Shown here in pieces: positions 16,393-23,718 of a DNA stretch of 23,738 nucleotides (positions within the stretch are counted from its first letter, which is position 1; each line of letters starts with the position of its first letter). The notes under the pieces are model-generated. The model was not told where the DNA came from and made no database searches. It saw only the letters and a list, made by a program, of their open reading frames with translations. The position numbers and the translations under genes are program-made. The stretch is from Nanosynbacter sp963540705 (GTDB lineage Bacteria > Patescibacteriota > Saccharimonadia > Saccharimonadales > Saccharimonadaceae), in the NCBI GenBank assembly GCA_963540705.1, contig CAUTQX010000007.1, positions 1 to 23,738 on the forward strand, in the 5' to 3' direction.

Positions 16393-17343
16393 TTACAGAA
16401 TCGGCAAAGAGATTGTGAAAATGGTTGAGTTTTTCGAGGTGCTAACAGATATTTGTCCGCCCAGTGCTTTTGTCAATTGCTCCGCTAATGGCAATCCTAA
16501 CCCGTAGCCTTTCGTCTGTTGATTGCCGCGGAAAAATCGCTCAAAAACGTGCGGTAAGGTTTGTTGTGAAATTGTGCCGTCGTTGATGAAGTCGACAGTG
16601 ATGTTTTGTTTTGATGGAATGATGCGAATTTTTACCATAGAATTTTTCGGGCTATGTTTCAATGAATTGTCGAGTAAGATTGCACACAATTCTCGTGTGG
16701 CTGTGTGGTGGAGTGGAATGTTTGCATGTTCTGGGCAATTCATTTTAACTCGCGCTTCGGCTTTTCTGTCGCGTACTAATTCTGATATCAATTCCGTCAA
16801 ATTGAAACTTTTACCTTCCAGTGCCAACTTATTTTCTGTCTGTGATAATTCCAGAAGCATCGCCGTGAGCTCAGTCAATTTATTTATTTCCTCCAAATTG
16901 CTTTCCAGAGTTTCTGTAAGTTCCGCCTTCTCTGCTTTTCGATTTTTTAACACAAATTCAGTTTCTGCTTTCATGACGGCTAATGGAGTTCGCAATTGAT
17001 GGCTAGCATTGGCAACAAATCGCGATTGAGCTTTGTGAGCGGTTTCTATCGGTCGCAAAGTGATTTTCGCCAATAAATACGAGCACCAACCGCCAGCAAG
17101 CAACACGATGAGATTTATATAGCCCAAACTAATCAAAAGATTTCGAGTTGAATTATCTATTCTTTCCGACAAATTGATTGCAGGAAAATCATCCTTCCTT
17201 TGAACGATAATTTTATGAATTTGCGCATCAACCTCTGAGCGCGCCACTTGAAAAATAATACTACTAAACAGCAAACTGACAATCATCAAAATCATCAAAT
17301 ACCAGCCCGCCAACTTAATTGTTGCTGAAGTAAAAATTTTCAT
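16393..17343 (-). CDS. Sensor histidine kinase of a two-component system
   Basis: This 316-residue membrane kinase has transmembrane segments at about 10-32 and 70-92 with only a ~37-residue extracytoplasmic loop, so it probably senses within the membrane or via a partner. The dimerisation box FVANASHQLRTPL carries the phospho-accepting H115. The ATPase domain has the N box in LLDNSLKHSP, a G1 box read as NDG, and GYGLGL. It overlaps the response regulator by 4 bp (ATGA), so the two are translationally coupled and form a pair. A short periplasmic loop and an adjacent ABC exporter are features of cell-envelope or antimicrobial-peptide sensing systems; the signal here is not known. Confidence 0.92.
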   Translation of the reverse strand: MKIFTSATIKLAGWYLMILMIVSLLFSSIIFQVARSEVDAQIHKIIVQRKDDFPAINLSERIDNSTRNLLISLGYINLIVLLAGGWCSYLLAKITLRPIETAHKAQSRFVANASHQLRTPLAVMKAETEFVLKNRKAEKAELTETLESNLEEINKLTELTAMLLELSQTENKLALEGKSFNLTELISELVRDRKAEARVKMNCPEHANIPLHHTATRELCAILLDNSLKHSPKNSMVKIRIIPSKQNITVDFINDGTISQQTLPHVFERFFRGNQQTKGYGLGLPLAEQLTKALGGQISVSTSKNSTIFTISLPIL

Positions 17344-18008
17344 GATTCAATCCTATAACCGAAGCCGCGCACGGTTTTTATCAATTGCTTTTTGAATGGT
17401 TTGTCGATTTTTTGGCGTAGATTTTTTATGTATGCCTCGACATTATTCGGCAAAATATCAGCGTCAAAATCCCAAACGTGATCAATCAGCGTTTCTTTAC
17501 TGAGAATCTGATTCGGATGCTGCATCAAATATTCCAGCAGCGCATATTCTTTGCTTGTGAGGTCGATAATTTTTCCTGCGCGAGTTACTGTCTGCTGTTG
17601 CTTGTCAATTGTCAAATCGTCAATTTTCAAGATGTCTGGTTGCTGAATTGGCGGCCGACGAAGCAAGGCTCGCACGCGCGCTAACAGCTCGTCAATGGCA
17701 AATGGCTTAGTTAAATAATCGTCAGCGCCCACGTCCAGCCCGAGTGTTTTATCCTCGGTCGTGCTCAGTGCCGTAAGGAATAAAATAGGCATATTTTTCC
17801 CATTTTCTCGCAGCTTTTTAACAATTTCTATACCATCCAGACCTGGCAGCATTCGATCAACAATCAACAAATCATACGGCTGACTGTCCGCCAAATTAAA
17901 GCCCTCTTCCCCGTCGTACGCCGCATCAACCGCGTATTTTTCGCGCTTCAGAGATTCGGTTATGACTCTCGCAATTTTTCGTTCGTCCTCAATAACCAAT
18001 AGTCGCAT
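17340..18008 (-). CDS. OmpR/PhoB-family response regulator
   Basis: This 222-residue DNA-binding regulator has a receiver domain with acidic pocket ED (7-8), phosphorylation site D51, T79 and K101 in LTKPF. A winged-helix output domain follows, with ISL-type LTSKEYALLEYL and a C-terminal TVRGFGYRIE. All catalytic residues are present. It is the first gene of its operon and shares a 61-bp divergent promoter region with the ABC operon, its most likely target. A TATAAT box ends 6 nt before the ATG with no Shine-Dalgarno. Confidence 0.95.
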   Translation of the reverse strand: MRLLVIEDERKIARVITESLKREKYAVDAAYDGEEGFNLADSQPYDLLIVDRMLPGLDGIEIVKKLRENGKNMPILFLTALSTTEDKTLGLDVGADDYLTKPFAIDELLARVRALLRRPPIQQPDILKIDDLTIDKQQQTVTRAGKIIDLTSKEYALLEYLMQHPNQILSKETLIDHVWDFDADILPNNVEAYIKNLRQKIDKPFKKQLIKTVRGFGYRIES

Positions 18009-18014
18009 ATTTAT

Positions 18015-18020
18015 ATTATA
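18015..18020 (-). promoter_or_regulatory. -10 box of the two-component operon
   Basis: TATAAT on the minus strand, 6 nt before ATG, with ATAACA 17 bp upstream as a 4-of-6 match to the -35. The predicted mRNA is leaderless. Confidence 0.6.
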
Positions 18021-18037
18021 TCTTTTTTTTCGTTAAG

Positions 18038-18046
18038 TGTTATAAT
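18038..18046 (+). promoter_or_regulatory. Extended -10 promoter of the ABC operon
   Basis: TGTTATAAT lies in the same 61-bp gap as the opposing regulator promoter. Unlike the latter, this gene has a normal leader with AGGAGG 4 nt before ATG. Confidence 0.6.
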
Positions 18047-18069
18047 TTTATTTAAAGAAAAGGAGGCGT

Positions 18070-18819
18070 ATGCCAGATAATAAAAAAATGGTTGAGATTC
18101 GTCATTTTAAGATGAGTTTCGGTGATAAAACTGTCATTAAAGATCTGAGTTTCGACGTTTTTCGCGGCGAAGTTTTTGGTTTTTTGGGGAGTAATGGCTC
18201 GGGAAAAACTACGACGTTGCGCGCACTGCTTGGACTATATCAGCCGACCGCGGGCGATTTATTGATAAACGGCAAGCCGTATTCGGTGGGAAGTCAGATT
18301 CGCCTCGGATATCTTCCTGAGGAGCGCGGTTTGTATAAAAAAGAAAAAGTCTTAGACGTGATGCTTTACTTTGGTCAATTGAAGGGCTTGAGTCGTAAAG
18401 AAGCTAAGGATTTTTCTCTGAAGTTTTTGGAGCGCGTCAATTTGAGCGACAAGGCTAATACTCGACTCGACAAATTGTCTGGCGGACAGCAGCAGAAGAT
18501 TCAGCTTGGTGTGACAATTATGGGCAATCCTGAACTGCTGATTATGGACGAGCCGGCCAAAGGTTTTGATCCGGTGAATCGCCGATTGTTAATGAATATA
18601 ATTGAAGAACAGCGAAAAGCTGGCGCAACGATTATTTACGTGACACATCAAATGGAGGAAGTTGAAAGATTGTGCGATCGTCTGATTTTACTGAAAGACG
18701 GTCAAGCGGCGGCATACGGAACGCTAGAAGAAGTAAAAAAACAATTTGGCGGCGCGTCAATGGATGATATTTTTATCCAAGTTTACGGCGGCGAGGCAAA
18801 GGAGCTGGGCGATGAGTAA
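18070..18819 (+). CDS. ABC transporter ATPase (NatA/YhaQ-like)
   Basis: This 249-residue nucleotide-binding subunit has Walker A GSNGSGKTT (40-48), YLPEERGLYKKEKV replacing the usual Q-loop surroundings, signature LSGGQ (136-140), Walker B LLIMDEP (156-162) and a switch histidine in VTHQ. The YLPEERGLY form is characteristic of the NatA/YhaQ branch of ABC-2 exporters. It has a perfect AGGAGG ribosome site. It overlaps the permease gene by 8 bp. The substrate (Na+, antimicrobial peptide or other) is not decided by sequence. Divergent from the two-component regulator that probably controls it. Confidence 0.93.
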   Translation: MPDNKKMVEIRHFKMSFGDKTVIKDLSFDVFRGEVFGFLGSNGSGKTTTLRALLGLYQPTAGDLLINGKPYSVGSQIRLGYLPEERGLYKKEKVLDVMLYFGQLKGLSRKEAKDFSLKFLERVNLSDKANTRLDKLSGGQQQKIQLGVTIMGNPELLIMDEPAKGFDPVNRRLLMNIIEEQRKAGATIIYVTHQMEEVERLCDRLILLKDGQAAAYGTLEEVKKQFGGASMDDIFIQVYGGEAKELGDE

Positions 18820-20044
18820 AATGCATAATTTGGGGACGGTTTTCAAATTTGAGACTCTTAGGACGTTAAAAAAGCCGACATTTTGGCTGACGGCATTAGG
18901 TTTTCCGTTGATGATAGCAGTATTGTACGGCATTATGTTTTGGTCGCAAAGCACGACTATTGAAGCGTCAAAAAATCTGGAAAAGCAAGAATTTTCTCTG
19001 GAAGTTACCGACGATTCAAAGTTAGTGAAGTCAGAATTACTGGCGGCAATTAAAGCCAAAACTGCCAAATCGAAAGAATCTGGAATTGACAACGTAAAAA
19101 ATAATAAAGTCGACGCATATATTTATTTTCCAAAAGATTTGAGTAAGCAGAAAGTTGAAGTTTACGGTAAAGATGTTGGGCTATTCCAAAACGGAAAATA
19201 CAGCGCGGTGGCGCAGAGTTTATTAAGTCAATCAGTGGCGAGCGATGTCAGTCCAGCTCAGGTCGCAATTTTACGCGACAAAGTCCAATTGTCATCAACT
19301 ACATATCTGGATGGAAAAGAGCATGGCGGTATCAATGAGATGATTGTGCCGGGAATGTTTTTGGTTGTTTTGTTTATTCTCATCAGTATTTTCGGCAATC
19401 AAATGCTCATCAGTGCTACCGAAGAAAAAGAAAATCGCACGGTTGAAATGTTGCTTACGACCGTTAAAACCGACACTTTGATTATAGGTAAAATTCTGTC
19501 TTTGATGGTGTTGGCTTTGATTCAGATTTTGGTGATTGTTTTGCCAGTTTTGGCGGGCTATTTGGCATTTGGCTCGAAGCTGCAATTGCCTAATCTGGAC
19601 TTGAGCACGCTTGTGTTTGATCCTGTGAGAATTGGTCTGGCGATCATAATTTTCTCCGCCAGCTTCACTTTATTTACGGGAATGTTGGTGACTTTGGGCG
19701 CGATGATGCCGACCGCCAAAGAAGCCAGTCAGTGGTTCGGAATTGTGATTATGCTATTCATTGGTCCATTTTACGGAATCACGGCGTTCGTTTCCTTCCC
19801 TGATTATTTCTTCGTTAAGTTCTTGTCGCTATTTCCATTCACTGCGCCGATTCCATTGTTATTACGAAATGCAATAGGCAATTTGCCGATTTGGGAAGCT
19901 TTGCTCGGTACGGCGATTTTGGTCGTTACGGCGGTGTTTGTCATGTGGCTATCTGTACGCGTTTTCCGCTACGGCGCGATGTCGTATGATAGTAAATTAT
20001 CTCTGTCGGCGTTGCGAACACACCGAAAAGCTGGTAAAGTTTAA
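18812..20044 (+). CDS. ABC-2 type transporter permease (NatB-like)
   Basis: This 410-residue membrane protein starts at the ATG at 18812, which has GGAGC upstream in the ATPase gene; a longer frame from 18746 only re-reads the ATPase. One membrane helix lies at about 24-46, followed by an extracytoplasmic domain of about 140 residues. Five or more helices follow from about 190 (MIVPGMFLVVLFILISIFG). TEEKENRTVEMLLTT is the cytoplasmic coupling segment typical of ABC-2 permeases. It forms the transporter with the preceding ATPase. Confidence 0.9.
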   Translation: MSKMHNLGTVFKFETLRTLKKPTFWLTALGFPLMIAVLYGIMFWSQSTTIEASKNLEKQEFSLEVTDDSKLVKSELLAAIKAKTAKSKESGIDNVKNNKVDAYIYFPKDLSKQKVEVYGKDVGLFQNGKYSAVAQSLLSQSVASDVSPAQVAILRDKVQLSSTTYLDGKEHGGINEMIVPGMFLVVLFILISIFGNQMLISATEEKENRTVEMLLTTVKTDTLIIGKILSLMVLALIQILVIVLPVLAGYLAFGSKLQLPNLDLSTLVFDPVRIGLAIIIFSASFTLFTGMLVTLGAMMPTAKEASQWFGIVIMLFIGPFYGITAFVSFPDYFFVKFLSLFPFTAPIPLLLRNAIGNLPIWEALLGTAILVVTAVFVMWLSVRVFRYGAMSYDSKLSLSALRTHRKAGKV

Positions 20045-20046
20045 TT

Positions 20047-21180
20047 ATGAAAGTACGTATAGAGATAGACACAAAAACATTTGTGCGATTTTGGCTGGTC
20101 GTTATGGGCTTTGGCTTGGCTGGTCTGGCAATTTATTCCGCAAAGGGTGCGCTAGTTCTGCTGGGGATTTCCCTATTTTTGGCGCTGGCATTGAATCGTC
20201 CAGTTGCGGCAATTGCTAAAAAACTTCCTGGAAAAAGTCGATTGGGCGGCACGGCGTTAGCATATACGATGCTGGTTCTGCTTTTGGGCTGTGTGGTTTG
20301 GTTTGTTATTCCGCCGATTGTCCAGCAATCCGCCAAATTCGTCGAGAGCATTCCGAGTATAATTGACCAAGCCAGCTCACAGTGGCGTGGCGTCAATGAT
20401 TTTATTGATAAGAACAATTTGCGTCCACAGGTCGATTCGATGATGGAAAACATTAGGCAGCAATCTTCGTCTTGGGCCACGAGCGTCGGCACGAATCTAT
20501 TGTCCAGCGTTGGTTCTTTGGCGTCGTTCTTAGGCTCGCTATTCTTGGTGTTGGTGCTGTCATTCCTGATGCTTCTCGAGGGTCCAACTTGGGTGAAGCG
20601 TTTGTGGGGACTATACAACGATGAAGAAAAAATGGAGCGTCATAAGAAGCTGGTTGGTCGAATGTATAACGTGGTCACAGGTTATGTTTCTGGACAATTG
20701 ACGGTTTCTGGAATTGATGCGATATTATCAGGTTTCGTGGTGTTTGTGCTGAGTTTGACATTCCCTGTCATAAATTCCAATTTGGCAATGCTCACCGTTA
20801 TGGCGACGTTTGTGTTGACGCTAATTCCGATGTTTGGCGCAACGATTGCTGGCGCGTTGATATCGCTGCTACTGTTCTTTAATAATATGACCGCGGGCGT
20901 TATTTACGCGATTTATTTCGTGATTTACCAGCAGATTGAGAATAACTTTGTTTCCCCGTCCATCCAATCAAAGAAGGTTGAGCTGTCGGCTCTGACTGTC
21001 TTGGTCGCGGTGACAATTGGTTTGTATGTTGGTGGCCTATTGGGCGGTTTGGTTGCTATTCCAGCCGCTGGCGTCGTGAAGGTTTTGCTGGATAATTACT
21101 TAGAGCAAGCCAAATCTAACCGCGTTGAGAACGAAAAACCGCTTAATAAATTAGTTAAGAAATTGAAAAACGAAGATTAG
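20047..21180 (+). CDS. AI-2E family transporter (PerM/YdiK-like)
   Basis: This 377-residue multispanning protein begins 2 bp after the permease stop, so it is in the same operon. The family signature TLIPMFGATIAGA starts near residue 257, followed by YQQIENNFVSPSIQSKK and the glycine-rich helix LYVGGLLGGLVAIPAAG. Family members include the AI-2 exporter TqsA, but most have unproven substrates and some act as Na+/H+ antiporters. Quorum signalling should not be inferred from the name. The C-terminus is a basic cytoplasmic tail. Its transcript ends at the shared hairpin at 21197-21222. Confidence 0.88.
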   Translation: MKVRIEIDTKTFVRFWLVVMGFGLAGLAIYSAKGALVLLGISLFLALALNRPVAAIAKKLPGKSRLGGTALAYTMLVLLLGCVVWFVIPPIVQQSAKFVESIPSIIDQASSQWRGVNDFIDKNNLRPQVDSMMENIRQQSSSWATSVGTNLLSSVGSLASFLGSLFLVLVLSFLMLLEGPTWVKRLWGLYNDEEKMERHKKLVGRMYNVVTGYVSGQLTVSGIDAILSGFVVFVLSLTFPVINSNLAMLTVMATFVLTLIPMFGATIAGALISLLLFFNNMTAGVIYAIYFVIYQQIENNFVSPSIQSKKVELSALTVLVAVTIGLYVGGLLGGLVAIPAAGVVKVLLDNYLEQAKSNRVENEKPLNKLVKKLKNED

Positions 21181-21189
21181 TTGACACAG

Positions 21190-21222
21190 AAAAAATATAG
21201 CCCGTTGAATCTAGCGGGCTAT
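21190..21222. terminator. Shared bidirectional terminator between AI-2E gene and cysS
   Basis: ATAGCCCG (21197-21204) pairs with CGGGCTAT (21215-21222). The minus strand has the better T tract (ATATTTTTTC), serving cysS, whose stop codon is inside one arm. The plus strand has only a short TTT, so termination there is weaker. Confidence 0.75.
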
Positions 21223-22652
21223 TTCCATGTCCAAATACTGCCGCTTGGTGTATCACGAACAGCGACGCCAGCCTGAAGAAGTTCATCGCGGATTCTGTCG
21301 GATTCTTCCCAGTTTTTCTCTGCGCGTACTTGACGTCGCTGGATAATCAACCTCTTCAAATAGTCAGTAATATCAGACGTAGACTCGGCCAAATCCAGCC
21401 CTAAAATCTCGTCAATCTCATCAATAAACTGCACCAAACTCTGTCGATGAATTTTATCAAGTGGCGTATGATCCAACTTTGAAAATACTTCATCAATCAA
21501 CGCCAGTGCGCCTGGAGTATCCAGATCATCGTTCAATTTATCGACCAACGCCTGACGTCCCACTAGCAACGAAACTGAATCGTCCTGCTCGTCCTTATCA
21601 TCGTCATCTTCCAGCGTGTCGTGAGTCTGATGTCTCAGAACCGCGTAATCCCGCCAATGATTCAATCGCGCCTGCGCTGCTTCCAGGATTTCCCAGGTAA
21701 AATTGCCCTCCGTTTGATAATGCTTGCTGAGAATCGCCAGCTTAAACGCCATCGGACTAAACCCTCGCGAAATAATATCTTCCAGCGTAATAATATTACC
21801 CAGTGATTTGCTCATCTTCCGGCCGTCAACTTTTATGTGATTATTATGTAGCCAAATTTGAGAAAATTGCTTCCCAGTCAAACTTTCGCTCTGGGCAATT
21901 TCATTCGTGTGATGAACCGGAATATGGTCAATCCCGCCGGCGTGAATATCGATGGAATCGCCGAGTGTTTCACGAGCAATTGTCGAACATTCCAGATGCC
22001 AGCCAGGAAAACCGATTCCCCACGGACTATCCCATTCCATATCGCGCTTGGCGTCTTTTGGCGAAAACTTCCAGACGGCGAAGTCAGTAATATTGCGCTT
22101 TCCTTCGACGCTTACTCTGGCGCCAGCCTCCAGCCCAGCTATGTCTAGCCGCGCTAATTTCCCGTAATCCTTCAAAAGCGACGTATCAAAATACATACCG
22201 TCGCCGTCGATTTTATATAAAAATCCTTTTTCATCCAGTCCTTTTGCGAAGTCAATCTGCTGCTGAATATAATCCGTCGCCCGCACTAAATAATCTGGTT
22301 TTATCAATTTCAGCACGTCGTAGGCTTCATTGTTTGCAACGGAAATGTATCTTTCCGCCACATCCCAAGCAGTCTTCCCCTCACGGCGCGCACCTTTTTC
22401 CATTTTGTCCTCGCCGTTATCGTCATCGCTGGTCAAATGTCCAACGTCGGTGATGTTTTGCGTTCGAATAACGGGAATATCTTGCCAGCGTAGCAATCGT
22501 ACCAACACATCCCAGTAAATATAGCCAACCCAGTTGCCGATGTGCGGTTGCGAATAAACTGTTAGGCCACAGGTGTAAAACTTGACCGTTTCTCCGTCGA
22601 GTGGTTTCAGTTCATCTTTTCGTCTAGTGAGCGTGTTATAGAGTTTTATCAT
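21219..22652 (-). CDS. cysS: Cysteinyl-tRNA synthetase
   Basis: This enzyme charges tRNA-Cys with cysteine. The 477-residue protein is of normal length. Zinc-site C28 lies in FYTCGLTVYS, and the HIGH-class motif is HIGN (37-40). WHLECSTIA supplies another zinc ligand, HAGGIDHIPVHHTNEIAQSE is the conserved active-site block, and KMSKS is at 279-283. An unusual acidic linker (EDDDDKDEQDD, about 345-355) joins the catalytic core to the anticodon-binding helices. It starts with TACAAT 7 nt before ATG and no Shine-Dalgarno. It is monocistronic by its terminator. Confidence 0.98.
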   Translation of the reverse strand: MIKLYNTLTRRKDELKPLDGETVKFYTCGLTVYSQPHIGNWVGYIYWDVLVRLLRWQDIPVIRTQNITDVGHLTSDDDNGEDKMEKGARREGKTAWDVAERYISVANNEAYDVLKLIKPDYLVRATDYIQQQIDFAKGLDEKGFLYKIDGDGMYFDTSLLKDYGKLARLDIAGLEAGARVSVEGKRNITDFAVWKFSPKDAKRDMEWDSPWGIGFPGWHLECSTIARETLGDSIDIHAGGIDHIPVHHTNEIAQSESLTGKQFSQIWLHNNHIKVDGRKMSKSLGNIITLEDIISRGFSPMAFKLAILSKHYQTEGNFTWEILEAAQARLNHWRDYAVLRHQTHDTLEDDDDKDEQDDSVSLLVGRQALVDKLNDDLDTPGALALIDEVFSKLDHTPLDKIHRQSLVQFIDEIDEILGLDLAESTSDITDYLKRLIIQRRQVRAEKNWEESDRIRDELLQAGVAVRDTPSGSIWTWK

Positions 22653-22659
22653 TAGTTCT

Positions 22660-22688
22660 ATTGTACGTTACTCTGGTTAGTTTTTCAA
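22660..22688 (-). promoter_or_regulatory. Promoter of cysS
   Basis: TTGAAA, 17 bp, TACAAT: the best -35/-10 pair in the window. The -10 ends 7 nt before the ATG, so the mRNA should be leaderless. Confidence 0.7.
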
Positions 22689-22740
22689 AATTGACATAAA
22701 AAACAGCCCCAGTTGGGACTTAATAATTTCCAATGAACAG

Positions 22741-22820
22741 TTGACAAGCAGAAGCAGATACACACTAAGACGCGTCAGAAGAATGACGCCTTATTTTTTG
22801 GAATCATCTTCTGCTCGTCA
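22741..22820. repeat. Inverted repeat enclosing a hairpin, downstream of the small unknown genes
   Basis: TGACAAGCAGAAG (22742-22754) and CTTCTGCTCGTCA (22808-22820) are inverted copies with one difference, which pairs as G-U in minus-strand RNA. Between them lies the hairpin at 22772-22789. A third copy of the 12-base core occurs inverted at 23707-23718. The fold would sit in the 3' region of the minus-strand transcript. Confidence 0.6.
22772..22799 (+). terminator. Plus-strand intrinsic terminator with no visible upstream gene
   Basis: GCGTCA (22772-22777), loop GAAGAA, TGACGC (22784-22789), then CTTATTTTTT. The polarity is plus, yet the genes on both sides are minus, so any RNA it ends would be a short unannotated one. 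Confidence 0.5.
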
Positions 22821-22842
22821 CTATTCAGTTATGTTGACTTAG

Positions 22843-23277
22843 TCAGTCAAAGTCGGGCGAAAAAGGCTCGCCAGACACTATTTGACGCAACATTACGGGG
22901 ATAAGCCTATCCTCAGGACGAACTACCTCTACGCGAATGCTACGGTTGAACTTGCCGTCTACGATCAGGTTCATCTGCAATACGTCATGACCATCCCAGT
23001 CTTTGTAGTAATTCGCCTTCTCTAGGACGGCGCACTTTACTTCAGGGATGCGAATTTGGTCCCAGCGTCCTTCGATGACGTCACCTAGGGTAACGTTGGC
23101 GTAACGCAGAACTACATAGAACTCGTAGCAGGTTTTGCCTTCTACCTTAGTCTTGACGGGCAAGACGTACGAGCTGTCAGTCTCGTCAACGTGAATGGTG
23201 GTCCCATTCTCGTCGTACTCTAGACTGAAACACCCGTAGCTTAGCTTTGCAGAGCACAGCTCGATACACCATCGCAT
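22843..23277 (-). CDS. Unknown protein (144 aa), beta-rich
   Basis: This 144-residue protein has no membrane segment and alternates hydrophobic and charged residues in a beta-rich pattern: YEFYVVLRYANVTLGD, then LQMNLIVDGKFNRSIRVEVV near the end. I do not recognise the family. The ATG is only four codons after an in-frame stop and has a weak CGGA site, and the gene overlaps the end of the upstream 98-residue gene by 37 bp. Translation therefore probably depends on coupling. A frameshifted single gene is possible but not clearly supported, because neither frame stays open far into the other. Confidence 0.6.
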   Translation of the reverse strand: MRWCIELCSAKLSYGCFSLEYDENGTTIHVDETDSSYVLPVKTKVEGKTCYEFYVVLRYANVTLGDVIEGRWDQIRIPEVKCAVLEKANYYKDWDGHDVLQMNLIVDGKFNRSIRVEVVRPEDRLIPVMLRQIVSGEPFSPDFD

Positions 23278-23537
23278 GACATTCCGCTAGTCGCCAATCG
23301 ACCGGAATAAGATTCTTCCGGGCTAGGAGAAATGAAGCTGAATTTGGTGCCATAGCGGGTAGCCATGCTAGACCTCACACCACACTCCTCTTTCGAGCGC
23401 GTTACCTTCGGAAAGGTTTCCGCGTTGACCCAGAGGTGGACCTCATCCCCGAAAGAGGATGCGGTGTCAAGCGTGTAAACAACAACGGGAATTCCTGCTC
23501 GGAAAGTCTTGTCGTACTTGCGGTTCAGGTGTGCCAT
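23241..23537 (-). CDS. Unknown protein (98 aa), first of an overlapping pair
   Basis: The ATG at 23537 is chosen for its AGGAG site 7 nt upstream; a frame from 23600 lacks one. The protein begins MAHLNRKYDKTF, then VVVYTLDTASSFGDEVHLWV, and ends with a Ser/Cys-rich tail (MSCDGVSSCALQS) inside the overlap with the next gene. That tail looks less protein-like, so the natural product may be frameshifted near 23280. No family recognised. It probably heads a two-gene transcript. Confidence 0.55.
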   Translation of the reverse strand: MAHLNRKYDKTFRAGIPVVVYTLDTASSFGDEVHLWVNAETFPKVTRSKEECGVRSSMATRYGTKFSFISPSPEESYSGRLATSGMSCDGVSSCALQS

Positions 23538-23614
23538 TTTGGCTCCTTTCTTTTCTCGCGGCGAACGGTTCGCCATCTTTGCTTTTTGGCAAATAATCAT
23601 GCGTGCATATGATC

Positions 23615-23682
23615 AAGCATGAAACGAGATTTCAATTGTCAATTATATATTCTATCAACAACTAAAACCCCGCTTCATGCTT
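23615..23682. repeat. Imperfect inverted repeat upstream of the small gene pair
   Basis: AAGCATGAAACG (23615-23626) and CGCTTCATGCTT (23671-23682) are inverted with one mismatch across 44 bp. The AT-rich centre contains a minus-strand TATAAT (23642-23647). It may be an operator around the promoter, or an arm of a mobile element. Confidence 0.45.
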
Positions 23683-23706
23683 AAGTTTCGTCTTAATCTT
23701 CTTACA

Positions 23707-23718
23707 TCTGCTTGTCAA
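23707..23718 (-). repeat. Right copy of the TTGACAAGCAGA repeat
   Basis: On the minus strand TTGACAAGCAGA is followed, 11 nt on, by TAAGACG. The left copy (22741, plus strand) has the same 12 bases and TAAGACG 13 nt on. The two copies thus bracket about 980 bp in inverted orientation. Confidence 0.5.

Noticed and set aside
20047..21180. Quorum-sensing AI-2 exporter
   Set aside because: The family name is historical; nothing in the sequence or its neighbours (no luxS) points to AI-2.
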